Positions 51,376 to 59,721 of a DNA stretch of 64,000 bases are shown here, piece by piece. Origin of the DNA: Veillonellaceae bacterium (GTDB lineage Bacteria; Bacillota; Negativicutes; Veillonellales; Veillonellaceae). Below the pieces are notes generated by a model, which saw only the letters and a list, made by a program, of their open reading frames with translations, searched no databases and was not told the origin of the DNA. The DNA is taken from positions 1 through 64,000 of the forward strand of contig CAAFUR010000020.1 in NCBI GenBank assembly GCA_900766245.1. The letters are read 5' to 3'. The position numbers and the translations under genes were made by a program. The number at the start of each line of letters is the position of its first letter. Position 1 is the stretch's first letter.

Positions 51376-52524
51376 ATGAAAAAATCCATGTTCAAACGTG
51401 CACTAGCATTGGGTGCTACAGCTATTTTAGCCGCGGCAATCGCTGGTTGCGGTGGCAATAGTTCATCAACAAACAATGCAAATGAAGCAAAAGTAGCTTT
51501 ACTGACAACTACGTCTGGCGCGGCAGCTGCCTATGGCGAATCTATTAAGAATGGTGCAGAGTTAGCGGTAGCACAAATTAACGCAGATGCTAACAATGTA
51601 AAAATTAATTTGTTAGTGGAAGATACAAAAGGTGACAAAAACGAAGCCATCAATGCGATGAACAAAGTGATTGCTAAAGATAAAGTCGTAGCTGTCATCG
51701 GACCTATGTTATCTGGTGAAATGATGGCGGCAGGACCGATTGCTAACAAAAATAAAGTCGTAGCATTGGGTACTTCTACAACTGCAGAAGGCATCACTGA
51801 TATCGGAGATTATATTTTCCGTAATGCTGTACCAGAATCTTTGGCAGTAGATGCAGCGATTCGTCAATCTCATAAAGTATTAGGTTTCAAAACAGCAGCG
51901 ATTATGTATTCCAACAACAATGACCAAATGGTTTCTGTAAACAATACAGCGAAAAAAGCATTGGAATCTGAAGGGGTTCAAATTGTAGCGACAGAAACAT
52001 TTGCTGATAAAGATACAGATTTCTCTGCACAGTTGACTAAAATTCAACAAGCAAAACCTGACATTATCATCGTTGCCTCCTTGTACCAAGAAGGGGCATT
52101 GATTATGAAAAAAATGCGTGAACTTGGTATGAACCAACCAGTAGTAGGTTCTAATGGCTTCAACAGTCCAGCATTTATTAAAAATGCAGGCGCTGCTGCT
52201 GATGGTGCTATCGTTGGTACACCTTGGTTCCCTAACAAAGATGACCAAAAAGTTCGCGACTTCCGCAAAGCTTATGTAGAAAAATATGGTCATGAACCAG
52301 ATCAATTTGCAGCACAAGCATATGATGCTGTATTCTTGTACGAAGCAGCTTTAAAAGCAGCAGGTTCTACAACAGATCGGGAAAAATTCCGTAATGCCTT
52401 AAAAGGTATTAAAGACTTCGTAGGGGTAACTGGTAAATTCCAATTCAACGAAAAGCGTGACCCATCTATGGAAGTTCAAGTTTTACAAATTAAAAACGGT
52501 CAGTTCGACGCATTACAAAAATAG
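51376..52524 (+). CDS. livJ: Branched-chain amino-acid ABC transporter binding lipoprotein
   Basis: This is the periplasmic substrate-binding protein of a LIV-type importer. The signal peptide ends in the lipobox IAGC, so it is lipid-anchored, with a short Ser/Asn linker. The mature part is a type I periplasmic fold: VALLTTTSGAAAAYGESIKNGAELAV, DTKGDKNEAINAMNKVI and VIGPMLSGEMMAAGPIANKNKV are typical. 382 residues is normal. It is first in the livJHMGF operon. The ligand is probably leucine, isoleucine or valine, but other amino acids are possible in this family. Confidence 0.9.
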   Translation: MKKSMFKRALALGATAILAAAIAGCGGNSSSTNNANEAKVALLTTTSGAAAAYGESIKNGAELAVAQINADANNVKINLLVEDTKGDKNEAINAMNKVIAKDKVVAVIGPMLSGEMMAAGPIANKNKVVALGTSTTAEGITDIGDYIFRNAVPESLAVDAAIRQSHKVLGFKTAAIMYSNNNDQMVSVNNTAKKALESEGVQIVATETFADKDTDFSAQLTKIQQAKPDIIIVASLYQEGALIMKKMRELGMNQPVVGSNGFNSPAFIKNAGAAADGAIVGTPWFPNKDDQKVRDFRKAYVEKYGHEPDQFAAQAYDAVFLYEAALKAAGSTTDREKFRNALKGIKDFVGVTGKFQFNEKRDPSMEVQVLQIKNGQFDALQK

Positions 52525-52534
52525 GAGTTACACG

Positions 52535-53416
52535 ATGTTTTTACAGCAATTAGTGAATGGCCTTACTTTAGGCAGTCTCTATGCAGTATTAGCGATCGGA
52601 TTGACACTGGTTTTTGGTGTGTTGAACATCATCAACATGGCTCACGGAGGCATCTTTATGATAGGTGCCTTCGTGGGTTTATTTATGGTGACAGTCTTTG
52701 AAGCTAATATCTTCGTAGCCATCCTTGTGGCTATGCTCGTAGGGGCAATTCTTGGATATTTGTTAGAGTTTGTGGCACTTCGTCCACTTCGTAAGAAAAA
52801 TGTATCCCATTTGGCGCCATTGATTTCCACAATTGGCGTATCTATTTTTATTGAAAGTATAGCCTTGCTTGTATGGGGCCCACAAACACGTTCTTTCCCA
52901 CCAGATTTTATTGGTGGACTTATCGATTTTGGTATGTTCAAAATCTCTATGGTTCAAATCATTGGTCTTGGCGTATCTATTGTGTTAATGTTGATTTTAA
53001 ATGTACTCATTAAAAAAACTAAAATCGGTAAAGCCATTCGTGCTGTATCCTTGAGTACGGAAACTGCATCTCTATTGGGTATTAACCCTACTTTGGTTAT
53101 TTCTGTAACAGTGATGCTCGCTTCTGCGTTAGGTTCTGCAGCTGGTGTATTAGTTGGCTTATCTTTCGATGCCGTAGAGCCTATGATGGGTGTTGTCATC
53201 GGATTTAAAGGATTAGCTGTATTAATCTTGGGTGGTCTTGGAAATATTACCGGTGCCATGGTAGGTGGATTCATCTTAGGTGTATCTGAAGTATTCTCTG
53301 TTGCTTATGGAGCATCTTCTTACCGTGATGCTGTAGCCTTTGGGTTAATCATTCTCTTATTGTTCTGGAGACCACAAGGTTTATTCGGATCCAAAGATAA
53401 GGGGGGACGACCATGA
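52535..53416 (+). CDS. livH: Branched-chain amino-acid ABC transporter permease LivH
   Basis: LivH is one of two membrane subunits of the LIV importer, 293 residues, about eight helices. QQLVNGLTLGSLYAVLAIGLTLVFGVLNIINMAHGG at the N-terminus is the family hallmark (read in two parts), and GIVIGFKGLAVLILGGLGNITGA-type sequence lies near 235. I chose ATG 52535, with TAGGAG upstream, over an in-frame ATG 26 codons earlier inside livJ. It overlaps livM by 4 bp. Confidence 0.93.
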   Translation: MFLQQLVNGLTLGSLYAVLAIGLTLVFGVLNIINMAHGGIFMIGAFVGLFMVTVFEANIFVAILVAMLVGAILGYLLEFVALRPLRKKNVSHLAPLISTIGVSIFIESIALLVWGPQTRSFPPDFIGGLIDFGMFKISMVQIIGLGVSIVLMLILNVLIKKTKIGKAIRAVSLSTETASLLGINPTLVISVTVMLASALGSAAGVLVGLSFDAVEPMMGVVIGFKGLAVLILGGLGNITGAMVGGFILGVSEVFSVAYGASSYRDAVAFGLIILLLFWRPQGLFGSKDKGGRP

Positions 53417-54426
53417 GTGAAATTTTAAATCCATATTATCTACAAATTGTAATGTTCTTCATTATCAATGCCATTATGGGTATTTCCATTTTCTTCACCC
53501 TTTCTACAGGGCAGTTGACATTGGGTGCGGCTGGTTTCATGAGCGTAGGTGCCTACGTGGGCGCTTTGCTTACTCTGAAAGCTGAGCTACCGATTCCGAT
53601 TGCCATCTTCATTGGTGGTATCGTAGCGGCCTTAGTAGCTATTGTGATTGGTTTACCTACGACACGTTTGAAAGGCTTATACTTGGCGATTGCAACGTTA
53701 GGCTTTGGTGAAGTAGTGCGTGTTATCTTCTTGAACTTAGAAGTGACACATGGTGCACTAGGACTTTCGGGGATTCCAGCTATTGCGCAAGAATTGACAA
53801 ATTATGTGTATGAATTTGATATGGACGGTTTGTTAGATATCGATGCATTAACATGGGGTAACTTGTTGACCATCATCATTTTGCTAGTTATTTTAGCATT
53901 GATTATTCTGTTCTGCTTACGCATCCACAATAGTCGTGTAGGTCGTGCATTCCAAGCGATTAAAGCAGATGACCATGCAGCAGAATTAATGGGAATCAAT
54001 GTAGTGTATTACAAAATGTTAGCCTTTGTCATCGGTGCTTTTATTGCCGGTGTTGGCGGTGGTTTGTATGCGCATATTACAAACTTTATTAACCCTACAG
54101 ATTTTAGCTATCACAAAGTAGTACAAATTTTATTGTTCCCAGTCTTTGGTGGTTCCAATGTAGTATGGGGATCTGTACTAGGCTCTTTTATTTTGACATT
54201 GCTACCAGAAGTATTACGTTTCTTAGCAGACTATCGTGATATTATTTATGGTGCTTTGTTGGTGATCTTGATGGCTGTTCGCCCAGATGGTATTTTGACA
54301 GAAGAATTAATGGACAAAATCTATCGTAAATTAGGTGTAAACAAGAAACCATACATTCCAGAATCACAAGTATTAACAGAACGCTTTGAAGCTTATAAAA
54401 CACAGAGCAAGTCTGGTCAAGAATAG
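53413..54426 (+). CDS. livM: Branched-chain amino-acid ABC transporter permease LivM
   Basis: LivM is the second membrane subunit, 337 residues. FFTLSTGQLTLGAAGFMSVGAY, TTRLKGLYLAIATLGFGEVV and the coupling helix region GRAFQAIKADDHAAELMGIN identify it. The start overlaps the livH stop (ATGA), implying coupled translation of the two permeases. Confidence 0.93.
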   Translation: MSEILNPYYLQIVMFFIINAIMGISIFFTLSTGQLTLGAAGFMSVGAYVGALLTLKAELPIPIAIFIGGIVAALVAIVIGLPTTRLKGLYLAIATLGFGEVVRVIFLNLEVTHGALGLSGIPAIAQELTNYVYEFDMDGLLDIDALTWGNLLTIIILLVILALIILFCLRIHNSRVGRAFQAIKADDHAAELMGINVVYYKMLAFVIGAFIAGVGGGLYAHITNFINPTDFSYHKVVQILLFPVFGGSNVVWGSVLGSFILTLLPEVLRFLADYRDIIYGALLVILMAVRPDGILTEELMDKIYRKLGVNKKPYIPESQVLTERFEAYKTQSKSGQE

Positions 54427-54435
54427 GAGGTAACC

Positions 54436-55194
54436 ATGCTATTACAATTAGATGATGTAAGTAAAAGCTTTGGCGGTGTGGCTGCCTTGACAGGGGTTAC
54501 CTTCCAAGTGAATCAAGGGGAAGTCTTTGGTGTTATTGGACCTAATGGTGCTGGTAAAACTACGTTATTCAACTTAATTACTGGAGTATTCCCTGTAAGT
54601 ACTGGTAATATTGTCTTTGATGGTATGAATGTAGTTGGCATAAAACCACATCGTACAGTGGAAATGGGGATTGCTAGGACGTTCCAAAATATTCGTCTCT
54701 TTGGTAATATGACGGCGTTGGAGACTGTATTGACAGGCATGCATTGTCGCACAGGTTCTGGAGTGTTGTCTAGTTTCTTCCATACAAAACGCCAACGCAT
54801 TGAAGAAGAGCGTTGCCGTGGTATTGCCTATGAGTTTTTAAAATTGGTTGGGTTAGAGGAAGATGCTGAAGAAGTGGCTACATCCTTACCATATGGTAAG
54901 CAACGTCGTTTGGAAATTGCTCGTGCCTTGGCAACGCATCCACAATTGATTTTATTGGATGAGCCTGCGGCAGGTATGAACGATAGTGAGACAGAGGTGT
55001 TGCGCCAATTGATCGGAAAAATCCGTGATTTAGGTATTACCGTGGTAGTCATCGAGCATGATATGGCGTTGATGATGAATATTTGTGACCGCTTAGCAGT
55101 GTTGAACTTCGGCAAAAAGATTGCAGAAGGAACTCCACAAGAAATTCAAAACAATCCAGATGTAATCGAAGCGTACTTAGGAAAGGAGGAATAA
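54436..55194 (+). CDS. livG: Branched-chain amino-acid ABC transporter ATPase LivG
   Basis: LivG is the first of two cytoplasmic ATPases. Walker A is GPNGAGKTTLFNLITG, ARTFQNIRLF is the typical LivG Q-loop region, the signature-equivalent region is SLPYGKQRRLEIARAL, and Walker B is LILLDEPAAGMND, followed by VIEHDM. 252 residues is standard. AGGAGG precedes the start. Confidence 0.94.
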   Translation: MLLQLDDVSKSFGGVAALTGVTFQVNQGEVFGVIGPNGAGKTTLFNLITGVFPVSTGNIVFDGMNVVGIKPHRTVEMGIARTFQNIRLFGNMTALETVLTGMHCRTGSGVLSSFFHTKRQRIEEERCRGIAYEFLKLVGLEEDAEEVATSLPYGKQRRLEIARALATHPQLILLDEPAAGMNDSETEVLRQLIGKIRDLGITVVVIEHDMALMMNICDRLAVLNFGKKIAEGTPQEIQNNPDVIEAYLGKEE

Positions 55195-55195
55195 C

Positions 55196-55906
55196 ATGTT
55201 AAAAATTGAAAATGTAGTAGCTGGTTATGGTCATATAACAGCCTTAAAGTCTATTAACTTAGAAGTTCCTCAAGGTTCTATTGTATCTTTGATTGGTGCC
55301 AATGGTGCCGGTAAATCGACAACCATGCGTTCTATCATGGGTTTAGTAAAACCTACAGAAGGTCGCATTACCTTTGAAGGTAAAGATATTACATCTATGA
55401 AAACTCATGATATTGTGAAATCTGGTATTTCCCTCGTTCCAGAAGGTCGCCAAATATTACAAGATATGAGTGTTTACGAAAATCTAGAAATGGGAGCCTA
55501 TATTCGTAAGGATGCTGAAATCAACGATGATATTAAAAAAGTGTTCAAACGATTCCCTATTCTTGACGAACGTAGTTACCAATTAGGTGGTACTTTATCT
55601 GGTGGACAACAGCAGATGCTTGCCATTGGTCGTGCTTTAATGGCTCGTCCGAAACTGTTGTTACTAGATGAACCATCCATGGGTTTGGCGCCTTTGGTAG
55701 TGAATGAAATCTTTGAAGTTATCAAAGAGATTAGCGCCGAAGGAACGACAGTATTGTTAGTAGAGCAAAATGTACGTCAAGCTTTGAAAATCGCTGACTA
55801 TGCATATGTATTAGAAACAGGTAAAATCGTTCTTTCAGGACCAGCCGAAGAAATTCGTCACGACCCTAGAGTGATGGAAGCATACTTAGGCGGTAAAGTA
55901 GAATAG
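55196..55906 (+). CDS. livF: Branched-chain amino-acid ABC transporter ATPase LivF
   Basis: LivF is the second ATPase, pairing with LivG. Walker A is GANGAGKSTTMRSIMG, the signature is LSGGQQQMLAIGRALM, and Walker B is LLLLDEPSMGLAP, followed by LVEQNV, the LivF-type switch region. 236 residues. It starts 1 bp after the livG stop and ends at a terminator, closing the operon. Confidence 0.94.
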   Translation: MLKIENVVAGYGHITALKSINLEVPQGSIVSLIGANGAGKSTTMRSIMGLVKPTEGRITFEGKDITSMKTHDIVKSGISLVPEGRQILQDMSVYENLEMGAYIRKDAEINDDIKKVFKRFPILDERSYQLGGTLSGGQQQMLAIGRALMARPKLLLLDEPSMGLAPLVVNEIFEVIKEISAEGTTVLLVEQNVRQALKIADYAYVLETGKIVLSGPAEEIRHDPRVMEAYLGGKVE

Positions 55907-55923
55907 AATACTCTAAAATAATT

Positions 55924-55966
55924 AGCAGATATACAATCCATTATGGTTGTGTATCTGCTTTTTAGT
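55924..55966 (+). terminator. Terminator of the liv operon
   Basis: AGCAGATA-T-ACAA pairs with TTGT-G-TATCTGCT and is followed by TTTTTA. Confidence 0.85.
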
Positions 55967-56184
55967 GTAAGTATTTTGAATTTGTGGTTGTTGCCGATAG
56001 AAATGGAGTATATGTATACTATCATAAGAGTGTGCAGAATCTATTCTTTACAATATAAAGAAAATTGAATGGTGATAAAAACTATTGTGTATACATGAGC
56101 TACATGTCTTGTAGGAGAATGATTTTTCTTGTAAACTAGTATTATAAATATAAAATATATAACTAATATAGGAAGGTGTTTACT

Positions 56185-57429
56185 ATGAGTATGGCAGCAA
56201 AACAAGCGCGTGGGAAAAAAGCAAATGATGTTATCTTTGCGACAAATTCACAAGCTCAAGAGGCAGCGAAACAATATGGCAAAGAAAATGTATTAATTGG
56301 AACTGTCGGATCTATCCTAGATGAAAATGGCGATATTGTTTTCTTGAAGGTGGTAGAAGATGAGTTTCGTAATTTGCCACGTAATGAATATGTTGCATAT
56401 GCACCGATTGAAGGGTTAAAAGAGTTTGTGGAAGCATGTAAACAAGAATGTTTTGGACAATCTCGGCCAGATGCCTATATTGAAGGGATAGCCACAGCGG
56501 GTGGTACAGGTGGTATTCATCACTTGGTTCACAATTATACAGAACTAGGTGATAAGGTAATCACCGCTGATTGGTACTGGGGGGCATACAAGCAAATATG
56601 CCAAGATAATGGACGAGAATTAGTTACATACCCACTATTTGATGAGAATTATAAGTTCAATTTTGAAGCTTTGCAATCTTTAGTGCTAGATATTGCTGAG
56701 AAACAAGAAAATGTAGTAGTGATTTTTAATACACCTGGCAATAATCCAACAGGGTTTTCCTTGTGCGACAGCGATTGGGATAATGTATTAGACTTAGTGA
56801 AAGGCATAGTGAATGCAGGTAAAAATAAAGTTATTATTGGTGTAGATGCTGCGTATATTGATTTCTCCGGACCTAAAGAAGATGTACGTCGATTCTTTAA
56901 AAAGTTTGAGCATTTGTCAAAAGATATTTTAACAGTTGTATGCTATAGTATTTCAAAAGGATTCACCATGTATGGTCAACGTGTTGGTTGTATGTTAGGT
57001 ATTACTTCTGATAAAGAAGTGGCACAGGAGTTTTTTGATGTTAACCAAATGACATCTCGTGGTACTTGGTCTAACATTAATAGACCTGCTATGCGTACGG
57101 TTGCTAATATCGTGCTTGATCCTGAAAAATTAAAACGTTATGAAGAGGAACGTAATTGCTACTCTCGTCTCGTAGAAGAGCGGGCAGGTATCTTGGAATG
57201 TGAAGGAAAAGCGATTGGCTTACCAATGTTGCCATACATGGGTGGTTTCTTTGCAACAATTCCAAGCGATAATCCAAAGGCCTTGGCAGATGAATTGAAA
57301 AAAGAAAATGTATTTTTAATTCCTGTATCTGGTGGTGTTCGTATTGCAGTGTGCTCCATTCCAAAACGACAAATCACTGGATTGGCACAACGAATTTATG
57401 ATGCAATGAAACGAGTGGGTCAATTATAA
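56185..57429 (+). CDS. Class I/II PLP-dependent aminotransferase
   Basis: This fold type I aminotransferase has 414 residues. ATAGGTGGIHHLVHNY is the cofactor phosphate region, NTPGNNPTGFSL contains the conserved Asn that binds PLP O3', VDAAYIDF has the PLP-nitrogen Asp, YSISKGFTMYGQRVG carries the Schiff-base Lys, and the C-terminal GGVRIAVCSIP holds the carboxylate-binding Arg. The overall form resembles aspartate/aromatic aminotransferases. Substrate is not readable; its place after the branched-chain transporter is suggestive only. I chose ATG 56185, with GGAAGG upstream, over GTG 56176. Confidence 0.85.
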   Translation: MSMAAKQARGKKANDVIFATNSQAQEAAKQYGKENVLIGTVGSILDENGDIVFLKVVEDEFRNLPRNEYVAYAPIEGLKEFVEACKQECFGQSRPDAYIEGIATAGGTGGIHHLVHNYTELGDKVITADWYWGAYKQICQDNGRELVTYPLFDENYKFNFEALQSLVLDIAEKQENVVVIFNTPGNNPTGFSLCDSDWDNVLDLVKGIVNAGKNKVIIGVDAAYIDFSGPKEDVRRFFKKFEHLSKDILTVVCYSISKGFTMYGQRVGCMLGITSDKEVAQEFFDVNQMTSRGTWSNINRPAMRTVANIVLDPEKLKRYEEERNCYSRLVEERAGILECEGKAIGLPMLPYMGGFFATIPSDNPKALADELKKENVFLIPVSGGVRIAVCSIPKRQITGLAQRIYDAMKRVGQL

Positions 57430-57479
57430 AAAGCAGAGAAAAGATAGAGACAATTGAATAGTTATTATAGCAGTGAAAT

Positions 57480-57514
57480 AAGATAGCTGAATCCATGATT
57501 CGGCTATCTTTTTT
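57480..57514 (+). terminator. Terminator between the aminotransferase and the dcw cluster
   Basis: AAGATAGCTGAATC pairs with GATTCGGCTATCTT around a CAT loop, followed by TTTT. Confidence 0.9.
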
Positions 57515-57633
57515 GCATTTCCCACTTGATGTATATATATAATTTAATGTTGTTCATAGTCATGTCTTTTTAGGAGAGAGATGTCTGGTTATACTGTTTC
57601 TAATATAAAAAATGAGTAAAAATGGAAAAACTT

Positions 57634-57649
57634 CCCCACTTTTTCCCAC
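57634..57649 (-). promoter_or_regulatory. Candidate MraZ boxes in reverse orientation
   Basis: On the minus strand GTGGGAAAAAGTGGGG contains two GTGGG units with a 10-bp period, the arrangement known for MraZ operators. No minus-strand gene lies downstream; see the forward set at 57773-57827. Confidence 0.45.
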
Positions 57650-57772
57650 CTTTCTGTACAGCTAAAAATGTTCGATTTTACGCTCGATATACGAACATAT
57701 ACATAAAAATTTAAATAAGTGTTCGCTATTAACAAATTGTAGGAAAAAAGTGTATAAATATCTATAAAATGA

Positions 57773-57827
57773 GTGGTTATTCTGTTGTGAAAAGTGGGGA
57801 ATTGTGGTAAAATTTACCATATAGTGG
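57773..57827 (+). promoter_or_regulatory. mraZ promoter region with GTGG repeats
   Basis: GTGG occurs at 57773, 57794, 57804 and 57824, close to multiples of 10 bp, as in MraZ operators. The repeats overlap a promoter, TTGTGA (57785-57790), 17 bp, TAAAAT (57808-57813) with an extended -10 TG. A GGTAAA/TTTACC palindrome (57806-57818) covers the -10. MraZ is known to repress its own cluster through such repeats. Confidence 0.6.
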
Positions 57828-57869
57828 TAAATAGGGCAAAAAGGTGAGAGAAAGGGAGGTGTCCTTGCT

Positions 57870-58307
57870 ATGTTTAAAGGTGAATTTTCACATACAATCG
57901 ATAGTAAAGGGCGCATGATCATTCCCGCCAAAATGCGTGAACAACTGGGGGATACCTGTGTTGTAACAAGATATTTTGATAATACCTTAGCCATTTATAC
58001 CCAAGAAAAATTTGAAGAACTAGCAAAAAAATTAAGTTCTAAAAGTTCCAATAAAGCAAACCAACGTAGTTTGGTGCGATTTTTCGTAGGTGGTGCAGCA
58101 GACCTTGAGTTTGATAAGCAAGGCCGTGTGTTGATACCCAGTAATCTGCGCGCTCACGGCGAGTTGAAAAAAGATGTGGTTGTGGTTGGTAATGGTGAAC
58201 GTATTGAGATTTGGAGTAAAACTCGTTGGGAAGCGTATAACAACGAAATTTACGGCAATATTGAGGCCATGGCGGAAGAACTTGATTTGGATGATATTGG
58301 ATTTTAA
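57870..58307 (+). CDS. mraZ: Transcriptional regulator MraZ
   Basis: MraZ is an AbrB-like ring-forming DNA-binding protein that regulates the division and cell-wall (dcw) cluster. It has two tandem repeats: FKGEFSHTIDSKGRMIIPAKMREQLG at the N-terminus (read in two parts) and AADLEFDKQGRVLIPSNLRAHGEL at about 72-95. The length is 145 residues. AGGGAGG precedes the start. It is first of the dcw genes, with GTGG repeats in its promoter. Confidence 0.96.
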   Translation: MFKGEFSHTIDSKGRMIIPAKMREQLGDTCVVTRYFDNTLAIYTQEKFEELAKKLSSKSSNKANQRSLVRFFVGGAADLEFDKQGRVLIPSNLRAHGELKKDVVVVGNGERIEIWSKTRWEAYNNEIYGNIEAMAEELDLDDIGF

Positions 58308-58317
58308 GTGAGGAATT

Positions 58318-59250
58318 ATGAACTTTCATCATGTGAGTGTATTACTCAATGAAACGCTAGACGGATTGGCGATTAAACCAAATGGAACCTATGTGGACTG
58401 TACATTAGGTGGTGGGGGACATTCTCGTGCTATCGGTGAACGATTATCTTCAGAAGGTATGGTGATTGGTTTAGATCAAGACGTAGCGGCATTAGAGGCA
58501 GCATCTCAGCGGTTATCTGATTTGACTTGCCAGGTGAAAGTCATTCAAACTAATTTTTCTAACTTAAAACAAGCATTACACGAGGCAGGTATTTTTGAAG
58601 TCGATGGATTCGTTTTTGACTTAGGTGTATCGAGTCATCAACTGGATACAGCAGATCGAGGCTTTTCCTATATGCAAGATGGCCCGTTGGATATGCGTAT
58701 GAATCAAACAGGAGCCTTAACGGCAGAAACCATTGTGAATACCTATTCTAGTGAAGACTTATATCGTATTATCTGGGACTATGGTGAAGAACGATGGGCT
58801 AAACGAATTGTTCAATTCATCCTAGAAGCTAGAGAAAAAGCGCCTATAATGACAACCTTTCAGTTGGTGGATGTTATCAAACGTGCTATTCCTGCAAAGG
58901 CTAGGCAAGAAGGACCACATCCAGCAAAACGAACATTTCAAGCACTTCGTATAGAAGTGAATCAGGAACTTCAAATCTTGCATGATGCGTTTGTGGATGC
59001 CGTATCCATGTTACAACCAGGTGGAAGAATTGCAGTGATTACATTCCATTCCTTAGAGGATAGAATTACAAAGCAAACTTTTAAAGAGTTAGCACAGGGA
59101 TGTATATGTCCACCGAATTTACCGGTTTGTATGTGTCATCATGTACCTGTTGTAAAAGCAAAAAATAAGGCCATAGAGCCAAGTAAAGAAGAAGTAGAAG
59201 AGAATCCACGGTCTCGTAGTGCCAAGTTAAGAGTAGCCGTGAAATTATAG
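58318..59250 (+). CDS. rsmH: 16S rRNA m4C1402 methyltransferase RsmH
   Basis: RsmH methylates the N4 of C1402 in the ribosomal decoding site using SAM. HHVSVLLNETLDGLAIKPNG, the SAM loop DCTLGGGGHSRAI, FDLGVSSHQLDTADRGFSY and ITFHSLEDRITKQTF are diagnostic. 310 residues is standard. It lies 10 bp after mraZ. Confidence 0.96.
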   Translation: MNFHHVSVLLNETLDGLAIKPNGTYVDCTLGGGGHSRAIGERLSSEGMVIGLDQDVAALEAASQRLSDLTCQVKVIQTNFSNLKQALHEAGIFEVDGFVFDLGVSSHQLDTADRGFSYMQDGPLDMRMNQTGALTAETIVNTYSSEDLYRIIWDYGEERWAKRIVQFILEAREKAPIMTTFQLVDVIKRAIPAKARQEGPHPAKRTFQALRIEVNQELQILHDAFVDAVSMLQPGGRIAVITFHSLEDRITKQTFKELAQGCICPPNLPVCMCHHVPVVKAKNKAIEPSKEEVEENPRSRSAKLRVAVKL

Positions 59251-59265
59251 TTAGGAGGAATCGTT

Positions 59266-59673
59266 ATGTTAGTACGAAAGGCTGCGTATTGGGAGCAATC
59301 AGCACCTTATGTAGAGCCCGTCAGAAGAAAGAAAGTGAAAACACAAGCGTTTATTTGGGATTTAACTCCAGATATGCGTCAGTGTTTATTAACTGTATTG
59401 CTGGCGATGGTGTTAGGAATGACTTGCTTGCTCTTAACAGGTGTCACTGAAAATGCACGGAAAGAAACAGTCAATTTGCAGGAGCAAATCGTATTAGAAA
59501 ATCGTACTAATTATGAATATAATTTAGGTTTAGCAGAACTAAGATCCCCTACGCGCATTCAAAAAATAGCGCAACAAAAACTTGGCATGGTATTACCAGA
59601 TAATTTCGTTTACACTAGCAAAAATACAGTGGAAGAACGCAATGTGACGATGAAAAAGGATATTAGAGAATGA
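59266..59673 (+). CDS. ftsL: FtsL-like cell-division protein
   Basis: This bitopic division protein has 135 residues. A basic cytoplasmic tail (EPVRRKKVKTQ) leads to one helix (CLLTVLLAMVLGMTCLLL, about 46-65) and a periplasmic coiled-coil region (TVNLQEQIVLENRTNYEYNL), then LGMVLPDNFVY at the end. Position between rsmH and murE supports FtsL, which works with FtsB/DivIC and the FtsWI synthase. Sequence similarity in this family is low, so position carries much of the call. Confidence 0.8.
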   Translation: MLVRKAAYWEQSAPYVEPVRRKKVKTQAFIWDLTPDMRQCLLTVLLAMVLGMTCLLLTGVTENARKETVNLQEQIVLENRTNYEYNLGLAELRSPTRIQKIAQQKLGMVLPDNFVYTSKNTVEERNVTMKKDIRE

Positions 59674-59675
59674 TG

Positions 59676-59702
59676 AAGGCAGTCCTTTTGGGCTGCTTTC
59701 TC
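59676..59702 (+). terminator. Small hairpin between ftsL and murE
   Basis: AAGGCAGTCC and GGGCTGCTTT pair (with wobble) around TTTT, followed by CTCT. It is located where ftsI would normally lie and may reduce read-through into murE. Confidence 0.5.
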
Positions 59703-59721
59703 TATGATTGGAGGAATCAAT

